NCBI GenBank assembly: GCA_002070215.1
Contig: MWCV01000013.1
Location: 1 to 59,802, forward strand
DNA length: 59,802 nucleotides
Reading direction: 5' to 3'
Origin: Chloroflexi bacterium ADurb.Bin180
GTDB lineage: Bacteria > Chloroflexota > Anaerolineae > UBA2200
In this document: in pieces, positions 27,469-37,285 of the stretch
Layout of the letters: every line of letters begins with the position of its first letter
Numbering within the stretch: position 1 is the first letter of the stretch
The notes under the pieces: generated by a model
Told to the model about the DNA's origin: nothing
Seen by the model: the letters and a program-made list of their open reading frames with translations, nothing else
Database searches by the model: none
Position numbers and translations under genes: made by a program

Positions 27469-28619
27469 CCGGTCAGCCCCTGATCGCCGTGCCCAGTGTG
27501 CTCAAGCCCGGTCGGTACTTTATGCAGGGTGACGAGGCCTGCGCCGAGGGCGCCATCGCCGCTGGCTGCAACTATTACGCTGGTTACCCCATTACGCCGG
27601 CCTCCGAGATCATGGAGCACCTCTGCCGTCGCTTTGCCCGACTCCCCGGCCGTGTGTTCGTGCAGATGGAAGATGAGATCGCCTCTATCGCTTCAGTCGT
27701 TGGCGCCTCCTGGGCGGGAGCACGGGCGATGACTGCGACCTCCGGGCCCGGCCTCAGTCTGATGCTGGAGAACATCGGCTATGCCATCATCACCGAGACG
27801 CCCTGCGTGGTGGTTGACGTGCAGCGTGCCGGTCCCAGCACAGGGCAGGCCACCCGACCGGCGCAGGGCGATGTGATGCAGGCGCGCTGGGGTGCGCACG
27901 GCGACTACGAGATCATCGTGATCTCGCCCTGGTCCGTGCAAGAGTGCTACGAAGAGACGGCCCGTGCCTTCAACCTCGCCGAACGGTTCCGCCTGCCAGT
28001 GCTGCTGCTGATGGACGAGGCAGTAGGTCACCTCAGAGAAAACATCACCGTGCCGACGGAGACACCATTCTTCACGCGGGTGAAGGGCATCGATCAGCCT
28101 CCTTTTGGCGAGGCGGAAGTGCCGCCAATGCCGGCTTTCGGCGAAGGCGCCAGGCTGCTGGTGACTGGCTCGACGCACGATGCGTGGGGCTACAGGCGCA
28201 CTTCCAGCCCGGAAGCGCAGTCGACACTCGTCGAGCGCCTCGCAGGCAAGGTGCTCAATCACACCGGTGAGATCGAGCGCACCTGCTGCCACCTTTGTGA
28301 CGAGCGAGAGCTGGACATCCTGCTCATCGCCTACGGCTTTACCGCGCGCAGCGCGCTGGGCGCCGTTCGCCAGGCGCGAGCTGACGGCATCAAAGCAGGC
28401 CTGCTGCGGCTGACTACTCTGTGGCCGTTCCCGGCCCAGGTCGTACGCAGTATCGCTCAAAGGGCGCAGGTCGTGCTGGTGCCGGAGATGAATCGCGGGC
28501 AGATGCTGCGCGAGGTGCAGCGCGAGGTGCCGGCAGCCAGAGGCTATCACCGCACGGACGGAGAAGTCATCACCATGCCAGAGCTTGTGGCCGCAGCCAA
28601 AAAGGAGCTGGGCCGGTGA
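27465..28619 (+). CDS. korA: 2-oxoacid:ferredoxin oxidoreductase alpha subunit
   Basis: This 384-aa protein starts at GTG 27465, overlapping korD by 4 bases. It has the pyrimidine-binding GYPITPASEIMEHL, an MEDEIASI segment, and ATSGPGLSLMLENIGYA typical of KorA/PorA. The C-terminal half carries a second transketolase-like domain. It has no gamma domain fused. It works with KorB to decarboxylate a 2-oxoacid to acyl-CoA while reducing ferredoxin. Substrate could be 2-oxoglutarate or branched or aromatic 2-oxoacids. Confidence 0.94.
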   Translation: MTGQPLIAVPSVLKPGRYFMQGDEACAEGAIAAGCNYYAGYPITPASEIMEHLCRRFARLPGRVFVQMEDEIASIASVVGASWAGARAMTATSGPGLSLMLENIGYAIITETPCVVVDVQRAGPSTGQATRPAQGDVMQARWGAHGDYEIIVISPWSVQECYEETARAFNLAERFRLPVLLLMDEAVGHLRENITVPTETPFFTRVKGIDQPPFGEAEVPPMPAFGEGARLLVTGSTHDAWGYRRTSSPEAQSTLVERLAGKVLNHTGEIERTCCHLCDERELDILLIAYGFTARSALGAVRQARADGIKAGLLRLTTLWPFPAQVVRSIAQRAQVVLVPEMNRGQMLREVQREVPAARGYHRTDGEVITMPELVAAAKKELGR

Positions 28620-29461
28620 GAGAGCAACCACGTTCGCCTGCCAGGGGAGCCCAGCCTGGTGCTGGCTCTACGGCTTCGATTCGCCGCTACCTTCGGGTGG
28701 ATGCGATGCCCACTCCGTTTTGTGCTGGCTGTGGTCACGGCATCCTGATGGCAGCCATTCTGCGCGCGGTAGACGAGCTGGGGCTCGACTTCTCACGGAT
28801 GCTGTTTGTGTCGGGGATCGGCTGTGCCGGGTGGATTCCCAGTCCGCACTACAGCGCCGATACACTGCACGTGACCCACGGTCGACCGGTTGCCTTCGCC
28901 ACGGGGGCCAAGCTATTCAATCCCGGGCTCAAGGTGGTAGTCATCGGAGGCGATGGTGACATTGCCTCCATCGGGGGCAATCACCTGATCCACGCCGCCC
29001 GGCGCAATGTCAACCTCACCGTGATCTGCGCCAACAACTTGATCTACGGCATGACCGGCGGCCAGGTGACCCCGACCACTCCGCAGGGGGCGCGGACGCT
29101 GACGACCCCGGCGGGCAATCCAGAGCCTCCCTTTGATCTGGCGCGACTGGTTGCGGCAGCGGGTGCCACCTATGTGGCGCGTTACTCAGTCTGGCACATA
29201 CGTGCCCTGATCGCCTCGCTGCGGCGGGCGCTCGCGCACAGCGGGTTCGCCTTTGTCGAGGTGCTCAGCATGTGCCCCACCCAGTACGGCCGACGCAACA
29301 GCAATCCGACGGCGTTGGGCATGCTGCGCGGGTTCAGAGAGAACTGCGTGTCGCTAGAGAAAGCCAGGTCGATGGCGCCGGCCGAGCTCGTGGGCAAGAC
29401 CCTCATCGGCGAGTTCGTTGGGGGTTCGGGGAGCCGCGAGTCCGCGTCTGGGGCAACGTGA
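28616..29461 (+). CDS. korB: 2-oxoacid:ferredoxin oxidoreductase beta subunit
   Basis: This 281-aa protein starts at GTG 28616, which overlaps the korA TGA (GTGA) and has AAGGAG upstream. It has the TPP-binding signature GGDGDIASIGGNH then ICANNLIYGMTGGQ, the N-terminal FCAGCGHGI with cluster-binding Cys, and GIGCAGWIP. It completes the TPP-dependent reaction with KorA. The next gene is on the other strand, so no gamma subunit follows. Confidence 0.95.
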   Translation: MREQPRSPARGAQPGAGSTASIRRYLRVDAMPTPFCAGCGHGILMAAILRAVDELGLDFSRMLFVSGIGCAGWIPSPHYSADTLHVTHGRPVAFATGAKLFNPGLKVVVIGGDGDIASIGGNHLIHAARRNVNLTVICANNLIYGMTGGQVTPTTPQGARTLTTPAGNPEPPFDLARLVAAAGATYVARYSVWHIRALIASLRRALAHSGFAFVEVLSMCPTQYGRRNSNPTALGMLRGFRENCVSLEKARSMAPAELVGKTLIGEFVGGSGSRESASGAT

Positions 29462-29475
29462 CTAGAAGGTAGTGC

Positions 29476-30342
29476 TCAGGGCTGGCCCTGCACCTGCGCG
29501 GGGGGATCTCCGTACAGCCGGCTGATGACCGCACGACCCCGTAGGCCTCGGGCGAACTGGACAAACGAGGTGGCTTCGGAGCTCGCCGCTGGCAAGGTCG
29601 CCAGGACCAGCGGGCGGATAATGCCATAGCTGCCTTTCTGCAGGCTCTCTCTGGATGGGTCGGCCCCATCGATGCGCACCACGGCGACACCGCTGGTAAC
29701 CCACCCCAGAGACACATAGCCGATTGCCTGGCTGTGCTGTGCCACATAGTCCACCACGGCCTGGCTGGCCGGCATGACCACTGCCCCTGAGCTGACCGGA
29801 AAGCCAGACATCACTCGTTCTTCGAGGACCGTTCTGGTGGCCGAGCCCTCCTCGCGGCTGAGTGGCACTACCTCGCCGGCGACACCTCCCAACTGCGCCC
29901 AGTCGGTGATGCGCCCCTGGAACAACTTGCGCAGGGTGAACGAATCCATCTCCCGTACCGGGTTGTGCTCGTTGACAACCACCGCGATGGCATCGGTGGC
30001 AATGGCGTAGGCGTTCAGCAGGCGTCTGCCCGTGCGGCTGTCCAGGGCCTCGTCTGTGTCCAACTCCCGCGATACCATGGCCAGATCTGCCTGACCCCGG
30101 CGGAGTAGTTCCAGGCCTGAGTCTGAGCCAACCGCTAGCACCTCGCAGGTCACTTGCAGATGCTCGTGAGTGTAAGCCGCGCAGAGCTCGCGCGCCAGCG
30201 GCACCATAGAGGTTGAGCCGGCGAGACGAAGCAGAACGGCGGATGAGTCCTTCTGTGGCGCCAGCGCGGACGTGCCGCAACTCTGGGTGGCGAGAGCCAT
30301 GGCGAGAAGCAAGACGAAGAGCGAACTAGTGGGACGGGGCAT
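29476..30342 (-). CDS. Phosphate-type (PstS-like) solute-binding lipoprotein
   Basis: This is a 288-aa exported lipoprotein. The leader is hydrophobic and ends in ATQSCG, the lipobox. The mature part has the PstS/PBP_like pattern LAGSTSMVPLARELC and VGSDSGLELLRRGQADLAMVSREL, with an Arg-rich hinge region. It probably binds phosphate or a related oxyanion outside the membrane. No pstCAB permease genes are nearby, so it is an orphan binding protein. It lies 12 bases after uppP. Confidence 0.85.
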   Translation of the reverse strand: MPRPTSSLFVLLLAMALATQSCGTSALAPQKDSSAVLLRLAGSTSMVPLARELCAAYTHEHLQVTCEVLAVGSDSGLELLRRGQADLAMVSRELDTDEALDSRTGRRLLNAYAIATDAIAVVVNEHNPVREMDSFTLRKLFQGRITDWAQLGGVAGEVVPLSREEGSATRTVLEERVMSGFPVSSGAVVMPASQAVVDYVAQHSQAIGYVSLGWVTSGVAVVRIDGADPSRESLQKGSYGIIRPLVLATLPAASSEATSFVQFARGLRGRAVISRLYGDPPAQVQGQP

Positions 30343-30354
30343 CTCGAGCGCAGC

Positions 30355-31209
30355 CTACCTTACAAAGGTGAGCACCAGGGCAACCATTCCGGCAATCCAG
30401 CAATAGACGGCAAACACGGTCAGGCTTCGCCGCCGCACTTCTGCCAGCAACCAGCGAATGCAGAGTGTTCCACTGACAAATGCCGCGACAAAGCCAGCGG
30501 CGAGCGGCACGATGGTGGCACCCGCGTCGCCTGCGCCGAGGAGCTTGATCGCCTGCAGCAGGCCAGCGGCCAGAATGATCGGGATGGACAGCAGAAAAGA
30601 GAACCTGGCAGCGGACTCGCGCTTTAGCCCGGCTAGCAGGCCAGCACCGATGGTCGCGCCAGAGCGAGAGATGCCCGGCGCGATGGCGCAGCCCTGGGCA
30701 AGGCCGATGAACAGTGCCTCCCACAGGGTGAGCTGCTCGACCTGCTTCACTCGGCGCCCCAGGCGCTCTGCGATCACCAACCAGACGCCAGTCAGCAACA
30801 GGAACAGCGCTACCCAACGAGGACTGCCGAACAAGGCTTCGAATTGGTCTTGCCAGAGCAGGCCCATCAGCCCAGCAGGGATGGTGGCCAGGATGACCCA
30901 CCAGGCAACCCTGGCCTGAGAGGATTGCTCAGGAGTCACCGGTTTCGCCTGGCCAGGGGCGTGACCAATGCGCGATAGAGCGGCGCTCAAGGTGGCCAAC
31001 GAGCCCGCAATCAATCCAATCAGGTCGCGCCACAACACAGAGACAACCGCCAGCAGGGTGCCCAGGTGCAGCACGGTGTCAAAGGCCAGGCCAGGGCTGG
31101 GCCAGCCGAGCGCCCACGGTACCAGCACCAGATGTCCGGAGCTGCTCACCGGCATGAACTCGGTTGCTCCCTGGAGGATCCCCAGGAGGATGGCTTGAAT
31201 GATGTTCAC
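30355..31209 (-). CDS. uppP: Undecaprenyl-diphosphatase (BacA/UppP)
   Basis: This is a 284-aa membrane enzyme starting at GTG 31209. It has the family signatures GATEFMPVSSSGHL near the N-terminus and SRSGATIGAGLLAGL in the middle, and about eight membrane segments. It dephosphorylates undecaprenyl pyrophosphate to recycle the lipid carrier for cell-wall synthesis. It sits in a minus-strand run with tgt and the PstS-like gene. Confidence 0.96.
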   Translation of the reverse strand: MNIIQAILLGILQGATEFMPVSSSGHLVLVPWALGWPSPGLAFDTVLHLGTLLAVVSVLWRDLIGLIAGSLATLSAALSRIGHAPGQAKPVTPEQSSQARVAWWVILATIPAGLMGLLWQDQFEALFGSPRWVALFLLLTGVWLVIAERLGRRVKQVEQLTLWEALFIGLAQGCAIAPGISRSGATIGAGLLAGLKRESAARFSFLLSIPIILAAGLLQAIKLLGAGDAGATIVPLAAGFVAAFVSGTLCIRWLLAEVRRRSLTVFAVYCWIAGMVALVLTFVR

Positions 31210-31275
31210 AGACGGCCTTTCTGCCCAGATTGGTCGAGCCGGAGCTGGCCTGTGGTGATAGCCACAGCCGCCAGA

Positions 31276-32499
31276 TCAGTCGCCAGAGCCAACCGCTGAG
31301 TCGGCTTGTCCGCGGTGTCTGCCGCTGGTAGATCCTCTCCGTTCGCGACGCTGGGTGAGGTTGTCTCGGCGCTGCGCTTCGTCGGCCACGGGCACGTAGC
31401 TGCGCGCAAAGTCCGCTTTCAGTTCAGAGAACGTGCCCGACAGGATGGAGCCGCGTATGCGACGCATCAGATCGAGCAAAAAGTGCAGGTTGTGCAGAGT
31501 ATTGAGCCTGAGACCAAGGATCTCGTCCGCTTTGTACAGGTGATGCAGGTAGGCGGCAGAGAAGCGCTGGCAGGTGTAGCAGGTGCAGCCTTCCTCGATC
31601 GGTCCGCAGGCCTCGGCGTAGCTCGCGTTACGCAGGTTGATGCGGCCGCGGGAGGTGAAGAGCGCCCCGTTGCGAGCGAGTCGGGTGGGCAATGCACAGT
31701 CAAAGATGTCGATGCCGCGCTCAACGCCCGAGAAGAGGTCCTCGGGAGAGCCAACGCCCATCAGGTAACGCGGTTTGTCCGGAGGCAGAAGGGGAACCGT
31801 CCAGTCCAGCATCTCCAGTGTCTTGGCTTTGGGCTCGCCCACGCTCAGTCCGCCGATTGCGTAGCCCGGCAGGTCGAGCCGCGAGAGGAACCTGGCGCTC
31901 TGCTCGCGGAGATCCGCGAACACCCCGCCCTGGACGATCCCGAACAACGCCTGATCGGCACGCGTCTGCGCTTTCTGGCAGCGCTCTGCCCAGAGGTGGG
32001 TGCGCTGCAGAGCGATTCGGTTGTAGCCATAGTCGATCGGGTCAGGGCATTCGTCAAAGGCCATGATAATGTCGGCTCCAAGCTGCTCCTGGACCTCGAC
32101 CGACTTTTCTGGAGAGAAAAAGTGCTCGGCTCCATCGATATGCGATCGAAAGGTGACTCCCTCGTCAGAGACCTTGCGCAGGCCGGCCAGACTAAACACC
32201 TGGAAGCCGCCGCTGTCGGTGAGGATCGGCCCCGACCAGCCCATGAACTCGTGTAGGCCGCCGAACCGGGCAATCAGCTCGGGCCCGGGCCGGAGGTACA
32301 GATGGTAGGTGTTTGCCAGAATGAGGCGTGCCCCGAGCTGAGTCAGCTCATCTGGAGTCAAGGTCTTGACCGTGGCCTGCGTGCCAACCGGGGCAAAGAC
32401 TGGCGTCGGAATGTCACCGTGCGGCGTTGAGAACACCCCGGCGCGCGCGCCAGAGCTCTCGTCCTGCTCTTTGATAACGAACTTGAATGGTGTAGGCAT
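31276..32499 (-). CDS. tgt: Queuine/preQ1 tRNA-guanine transglycosylase
   Basis: This 407-aa protein has the TIM-barrel Tgt pattern. The substrate-side Asp is in [11 protein letters not shown] and the nucleophilic Asp is in [14 protein letters not shown]. The zinc site is built from [10 protein letters not shown] and a later His (YLHHL). It exchanges guanine-34 for preQ1 in tRNAs with GUN anticodons. The last ~25 residues are Arg-rich and not part of the core fold. The other queuosine genes are not in this window. Confidence 0.97.
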   Translation of the reverse strand: MPTPFKFVIKEQDESSGARAGVFSTPHGDIPTPVFAPVGTQATVKTLTPDELTQLGARLILANTYHLYLRPGPELIARFGGLHEFMGWSGPILTDSGGFQVFSLAGLRKVSDEGVTFRSHIDGAEHFFSPEKSVEVQEQLGADIIMAFDECPDPIDYGYNRIALQRTHLWAERCQKAQTRADQALFGIVQGGVFADLREQSARFLSRLDLPGYAIGGLSVGEPKAKTLEMLDWTVPLLPPDKPRYLMGVGSPEDLFSGVERGIDIFDCALPTRLARNGALFTSRGRINLRNASYAEACGPIEEGCTCYTCQRFSAAYLHHLYKADEILGLRLNTLHNLHFLLDLMRRIRGSILSGTFSELKADFARSYVPVADEAQRRDNLTQRRERRGSTSGRHRGQADSAVGSGD

Positions 32500-32534
32500 A
32501 CCCGTTTCAAGGGATAGAAGTGGCGCGGCTGGTG

Positions 32535-34091
32535 CTAATGCGCCGCGGTCGGGCCATCGCCCGCCGGCAGGCCCTCGCGGAGGAGGCTTAGCATTGCCTG
32601 AATATGCGGGAACATCACCGTGTCGTGCTCGAGGAAGGGCACCCGCGCGCGGATGGCGTCAAAGGCCGGCCTGGTGCCCTTGCCCATTTGGAGACCGGTG
32701 GATTCCTGACGACGGAAGTCAATGCCCTGTGCCGCACACAGCAGCTCGATGGCGACGATGGTCTCCACGTGCTCGACCACCAGCAGCGCCTTGCGCGCGG
32801 CGACCGTGCCCATGCTCACGTGGTCCTCAGTGTTGGCTGAGGTTGGAATCGAGTCGGCTGATGCCGGATGAGCCAGGACCTTGTTCTCGGAGGCCAGAGC
32901 GGCGGCCGTGTACTGCAGCATCATCAGCCCGGAGTGCAGGCCGCTGTGCCTGGCCAGGAACATGGGCAGAACGCCTCCATTGCTGGACGAGTCGAGGAGC
33001 CTGGCGATGCGGCGTTCGGAGATGTTACCCAGGTCAGTGAGGGCGAGGGCCATCAGGTCGGCGGCCAGCGCCACCGGTTCACCGTGGAAGTTGCCCCCCG
33101 ACAAGGCCAGGTCGACCTCGCCGTCCTGGAAAATGAGCGGGTTGTCCGTGGCCGAGTTCAGCTCGACCTGCAGCACGCGCTCTACGTGGTCCAGTGCGTC
33201 GCTGATTGCCCCGTGAACCTGCGGCGCGCAGCGCAGGGTATAGGCGTCCTGCACGTCGGTGCTGGTGGCTTCGCGAAGGAACTGGCTGCCTTCAAGGAGA
33301 CTTCTCAGGTGCTCGGCGCATGATACCTGACCGTGGTGAGGACGCGCCGCATGCAGGCGGGCATCGAAGGCGAGGATGGTTCCGTGCAGCGCCTCCAGAC
33401 TCATCGCGGCCGCAGTATCGGCGCTGCGCAGGAGCCTCCTGGCGCGGTCGAGGGCCAGGCAGGAGATCGCAGTCATCAGGCTGGTGCCGTTGAGCAGGGC
33501 CAACCCTTCCTTGGCTTGAAGGGAGACGGGCTGCATTCCCACCTCGTGCAGAGCCTGCACTCCGGACATCCTCTGGCCGTCCACAATTGCTTCTCCCAGG
33601 CCAATCAAGACCAGTGCCATGTGGGCCAGCGGAGCCAGGTCACCACTGGCCCCGACAGATCCCTGAGACGGAACAACCGGGTGTACCCCGCGGTTGAGCA
33701 GCTCCAGCAGTGCCTGCAGCGTCTCCGGCCGAATGCCAGAGTAGCCTTTGGCCAGCGCATTGGCCCGAACCAGCATCATCGCCCGGACGGTTGGCTCAGG
33801 GAGCAGAGGGCCAACGCCAACCGCGTGGCTCATCAGCAGGTTTCGCTGCAGCTCTGCGGTTTCGCTTGAGGCGATGAGTTTGCTCTTGAACGCCCCAAAG
33901 CCGGTGGTGATGCCATAGACAGTGCGACCCGCCGACACCATTCTCTCCACGGATTGACGCGATGCCACGATGCGCGAAATGGCGTCCGGGGCGATGGACA
34001 CGCGGAACGAGCCAGCTCGCTGACCGGCGTCGGCCACCTGAACGACGGTGGAGATGTCCAGGTTTTCGCCATTGAGGAGGATTTCGCGCAT
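32535..34091 (-). CDS. hutH: Histidine ammonia-lyase
   Basis: This is a 518-aa protein from the ATG at 34091. Ala-Ser-Gly in [15 protein letters not shown] cyclises to the MIO prosthetic group. Other landmarks are [18 protein letters not shown] (the His-containing selectivity region of histidine-type enzymes) and [16 protein letters not shown]. It converts L-histidine to urocanate and ammonia. None of hutU, hutI or hutG is present here, so the assignment as histidine-specific rests on the motifs; a phenylalanine or tyrosine lyase is less likely. Confidence 0.9.
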   Translation of the reverse strand: MREILLNGENLDISTVVQVADAGQRAGSFRVSIAPDAISRIVASRQSVERMVSAGRTVYGITTGFGAFKSKLIASSETAELQRNLLMSHAVGVGPLLPEPTVRAMMLVRANALAKGYSGIRPETLQALLELLNRGVHPVVPSQGSVGASGDLAPLAHMALVLIGLGEAIVDGQRMSGVQALHEVGMQPVSLQAKEGLALLNGTSLMTAISCLALDRARRLLRSADTAAAMSLEALHGTILAFDARLHAARPHHGQVSCAEHLRSLLEGSQFLREATSTDVQDAYTLRCAPQVHGAISDALDHVERVLQVELNSATDNPLIFQDGEVDLALSGGNFHGEPVALAADLMALALTDLGNISERRIARLLDSSSNGGVLPMFLARHSGLHSGLMMLQYTAAALASENKVLAHPASADSIPTSANTEDHVSMGTVAARKALLVVEHVETIVAIELLCAAQGIDFRRQESTGLQMGKGTRPAFDAIRARVPFLEHDTVMFPHIQAMLSLLREGLPAGDGPTAAH

Positions 34092-34265
34092 CTCTGTACC
34101 TCGCACTCTGTGCCTGGGAGTGGAAGACCGCACCGAGTTGTGCCAATGCCGGCCCCTGAGGCGGCCTTGTTCGGGTGGCCAGTCGGACGGTTCAACCCGA
34201 CGGGTATTGTCGCCTAGATGAGGGACCCTGTCAAACGCCGTCTAGCCCGTGGCAGCCTGCTGCAT

Positions 34266-34294
34266 TTGGCGAACGTCTCTGCTGGAGGTAGAAT
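34266..34294 (+). promoter_or_regulatory. Promoter of the class III aminotransferase gene
   Basis: TTGGCG (34266-34271), a 17-base spacer and TAGAAT (34289-34294), 76 bases before the ATG at 34371. The rest of the 279-base gap to hutH shows no gene. Confidence 0.5.
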
Positions 34295-34370
34295 GCGAGC
34301 CGGCGTCCACCGGAGGCGAGGTCGGCTCGGAAGATCGGACAGACGCCGTGACCAAACACAGGAGGCCTGT

Positions 34371-35696
34371 ATGACAGCAACGAAGCAACGGATTCCAGGC
34401 AAACGCGCCACAGCTCTGGTAACGCGCGATGAAGCCGTGATGTCCCCTTCCTACACGCGCTCCTACCCGTTCGTGATGGATCATGGCAAGGGCAGCCTGG
34501 TCTGGGATGTGGATGGCAACCGGTTTATCGATTTCACTTCCGGTATCGGCGTGACCTCGACCGGGCACAGCCACCCCGAAGTGGTCCAGGCGATCAAAGA
34601 CCAGGCCGACAAGTTCCTGCACATGTCTGGCACGGACTTTTACTACCAGGTTCAGATCGAGTTGGCGGAAAAGCTCGGCAAGCTGGTACCCGGCGACTAT
34701 GCCAAGCAGGTGTTCTTTACCAACTCGGGTACCGAGTCGGTGGAGGCGGCATTCAAGTTGGCGCGATACTCCACAGGCTGCAGCAGGATGATCGCCTTTA
34801 TCGGCGCTTTTCACGGACGAAGCATGGGTGCGCTTTCGCTCACGGCATCCAAGTACGTGCAGCGAGCCGGCTTTTCCCCCCTAGTTCCAGGCGTAACCCA
34901 CGTTCCGTACGGCTACTGCTATCGCTGCGCTTACAACCTCACCTACCCTTCCTGCGACGTCTACTGCGTCAAGTACATCGAAGACACCCTCTTCCGTCGG
35001 TTGGTCTCACCCGAAGAGGTCGCAGCGGTCTTTGTCGAACCGATTCAGGGCGAGGGTGGCTACGTTGTGCCACCGCAACTGTATCACCAGCGGCTGAGGG
35101 AGTTGACGGACAAGTACGACATCCTGCTGGTGGACGACGAGATTCAGGCGGGTATGGGGCGTACGGGCAAGATGTTTGCTATCGAGCACTGGGGAATCGT
35201 GCCCGAGATCGTAACCATCGCCAAGGGCGTTGCCTCCGGGCTGCCGCTTGGAGCGATGGTGGCCAGCAAGAGACAGATGACCTGGCACCCGGGCTCGCAT
35301 GGCAACACGTTCGGCGGCAACCCGGTTTCCTGCGCGGCCGCCCTGGCCACGCTGCGGTTGATCGAAGGCGGCTTTATGCAAAACGCCGCAGTGATGGGGG
35401 ACCGGTTCATGGAGCAGCTCAAGAGCATGCAGTCGAGGCACAAGTCGATGGGCGACGTGCGTGGGCTTGGCCTGATGGTGGCCACAGAGCTGGTGAAGGA
35501 CAAGGCCACCAAAGAGCCAGCAGTGGATTTGCGCGAGGCGGTGGTCGAAAAGTGCTTTGAGAAGGGCCTGCTCGTGCTGGCTTGCGGCATGAGCGCGGTG
35601 CGCTTTATCCCGCCGCTCAACATCAGCGCGGACCTGGTGGACGAGGGCCTGCGGCTCTTTGAGGAGGCGCTGACCGAAGCCGAGGCGACGACCTAA
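34371..35696 (+). CDS. Class III (ornithine/4-aminobutyrate-type) aminotransferase
   Basis: This 441-aa PLP enzyme starts at the ATG at 34371 behind AGGAGG. It has the class III pattern: IDFTSGIGVTSTGHSHP, FFTNSGTESVEAA, LVDDEIQAGMGRTG and the PLP lysine in TIAKGVASGLPLGA. An unusual Cys-rich insert, YCYRCAYNLTYPSCDVYC (CxxC-x8-CxxxC), matches a subset of family members. The substrate could be 4-aminobutyrate, ornithine or a branched or aromatic amino acid. It is monocistronic, with its own promoter and a good terminator. Confidence 0.93.
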   Translation: MTATKQRIPGKRATALVTRDEAVMSPSYTRSYPFVMDHGKGSLVWDVDGNRFIDFTSGIGVTSTGHSHPEVVQAIKDQADKFLHMSGTDFYYQVQIELAEKLGKLVPGDYAKQVFFTNSGTESVEAAFKLARYSTGCSRMIAFIGAFHGRSMGALSLTASKYVQRAGFSPLVPGVTHVPYGYCYRCAYNLTYPSCDVYCVKYIEDTLFRRLVSPEEVAAVFVEPIQGEGGYVVPPQLYHQRLRELTDKYDILLVDDEIQAGMGRTGKMFAIEHWGIVPEIVTIAKGVASGLPLGAMVASKRQMTWHPGSHGNTFGGNPVSCAAALATLRLIEGGFMQNAAVMGDRFMEQLKSMQSRHKSMGDVRGLGLMVATELVKDKATKEPAVDLREAVVEKCFEKGLLVLACGMSAVRFIPPLNISADLVDEGLRLFEEALTEAEATT

Positions 35697-35724
35697 GTCG
35701 TCTAGCGCCAGGTGGCAAACAGGC

Positions 35725-35755
35725 AGGCGGGGGGCGCAAGCCTCCCGCCTTTTTT
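35725..35755 (+). terminator. Rho-independent terminator of the aminotransferase gene
   Basis: An 11-bp stem (35725-35735 with 35740-35750, one G-U pair) closed by a GCAA tetraloop, then six T (35750-35755). A clear intrinsic terminator for the plus strand. Confidence 0.9.
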
Positions 35756-35782
35756 CGTGCACAAACCCAGACCAACTGCGCC

Positions 35783-36703
35783 CTAGCGCAGGTTGATCGA
35801 ACCCAGCACGACCTCGGCGCGAATGTCCACCCGGCTGGCGGCAGACGCATAGTTGTCGCTGATCCAGTAGCTCCCTGACTGGCTTAGCTGATGGCCGCTG
35901 ATGTTCAGTGAGCCGAGCAGCCGGGAGGGCCGCAGTTGGATCCCGACTCCAACGGGCGCGAGGATGGTGATCTCGCCTATCGCCGTCTTGACGGTAACGG
36001 TGGTGGTTCCCGGTGAATCAGGCAGACTCAGCGTCGTGCTGCCAGTCGCCACGTCCACCTTGACCTGCGATACCTGGAGGCCACGCAGGTCCGCGTCGAC
36101 CTCACCGGCGGCCAGCTCCACGTCGAGGTCAAGCGGTACACGTCCGTTAAGCTTGACGGTCCACTCATCATTCCAGCCGCCCCCGGGGGCGATGACGGTC
36201 GACGCCTGCCTGCTGCGCAGCGTCCACTCGGCCTGGCCGTTGCGGATTTCGAACTTGTCTTCGACCGGGCTGGAGCGTCGGGAATGCTCCAAGCGTGCCT
36301 CGACCAGGTTCGGCGAATCACTGACTGGGCCTACCTCGATGGTGCCCGCAGCCATACGCAACCTGATGCGTGCGCTTTCCGCGTCCTGCAGGGCATGGGA
36401 GATAGTCTCAGTGCCTGTCGCGGGCCGCTCGGTCGCACTTCCGCCGCGCAGCACCGCATAAGCCACCAGCCCGCCGACGACCGACAGGGCCAGTACTACT
36501 CCCAGAAGGTACATCCATCGAGACCGGCTAATGCCGAGCAACACCTCGATCCCGGCGAGAATGAGGATGACGGGCCAATAGCGCCATACGTTCCACCAAA
36601 AGTCGCCGGGCAGTCTTCCTAGCTGGTTGAGCAGCAGTACGACACCGATGACGATAAGAATCATCGGGCCGAGGATTCCAGGGCGCTCACCTTTGTTTTT
36701 CAC
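35783..36703 (-). CDS. LiaF/LiaI-like membrane protein
   Basis: This 306-aa protein starts at GTG 36703 behind AAAGGAG. Three N-terminal hydrophobic segments (ILIVIGVVLLLNQL, then YWPVILILAGIEVLLGI, then LGVVLALSVVGGLVAYAV) match a LiaI/LiaF-type membrane region. The rest is a soluble beta-rich domain of repeated strands (LDLDVELAAGEVDADLRG). LiaF-like proteins act with envelope stress systems in Gram-positive-type cells. It follows pspC after 28 bases. Confidence 0.82.
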   Translation of the reverse strand: MKNKGERPGILGPMILIVIGVVLLLNQLGRLPGDFWWNVWRYWPVILILAGIEVLLGISRSRWMYLLGVVLALSVVGGLVAYAVLRGGSATERPATGTETISHALQDAESARIRLRMAAGTIEVGPVSDSPNLVEARLEHSRRSSPVEDKFEIRNGQAEWTLRSRQASTVIAPGGGWNDEWTVKLNGRVPLDLDVELAAGEVDADLRGLQVSQVKVDVATGSTTLSLPDSPGTTTVTVKTAIGEITILAPVGVGIQLRPSRLLGSLNISGHQLSQSGSYWISDNYASAASRVDIRAEVVLGSINLR

Positions 36704-36731
36704 AGCCTGCTCCTTTCCGCTTGACGTGGGG

Positions 36732-37205
36732 CTAGCGCGGGCGAAGGGCCCGGTAGAGCATGACGCCGCCGATCAGGATCAACGCCAGCGCCCAGGCCAT
36801 CTCCTCTCGGAACCACTGCAGCCAGCCCATCCCATGTGCCAGGGAAACCAGACCGGTCAGGATCAACAACCCTCCCAGCCAGAGAACCCGTTTGCTCGCC
36901 GGTTGATCCGGGGCGGCCTTGCCGCCAAAGAGGTTGCTCAGCTCGCGCCCAAAGCCGCGCGCCTGGGCTCCGATGTCGCGAACGTTCTCGCGCATTGTCT
37001 GGCCCTGCTCTGCTGAGGGGGATGTCTTTTCTGGCAGGATGATCCAGAGGATGAAGTAGAGCACCACGCCGGAACCACCGGCCAGGGCCAGAAGAACAAA
37101 CCCGAGCCGTATGAGGGAGGCACTGACACCAAAGTAGTCGGCCAGGCCAGCGCACACGCCGGCGATCATTCCGCGGGATTTGTCGCGATAGAACTCGTTG
37201 ACCAT
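36732..37205 (-). CDS. PspC-domain membrane protein
   Basis: This is a 157-aa protein from the ATG at 37205 behind AGGAGGT. Its N-terminal PspC domain has the signature GMIAGVCAGLADYFGVSASLIR followed by LYFILWIILP. A short polar linker and two further hydrophobic segments follow. PspC domains are part of envelope or phage-shock responses. Co-location with a LiaF-like gene suggests an envelope-stress pair. No PspA or two-component genes are nearby. Confidence 0.9.
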   Translation of the reverse strand: MVNEFYRDKSRGMIAGVCAGLADYFGVSASLIRLGFVLLALAGGSGVVLYFILWIILPEKTSPSAEQGQTMRENVRDIGAQARGFGRELSNLFGGKAAPDQPASKRVLWLGGLLILTGLVSLAHGMGWLQWFREEMAWALALILIGGVMLYRALRPR

Positions 37206-37285
37206 TTCTACCTCCTGCTTACATTGACAATACGCCAAACCCAGGGTGCAGGTTTCGAATTCAGCCCACGAGGTGAAAACAGTTG

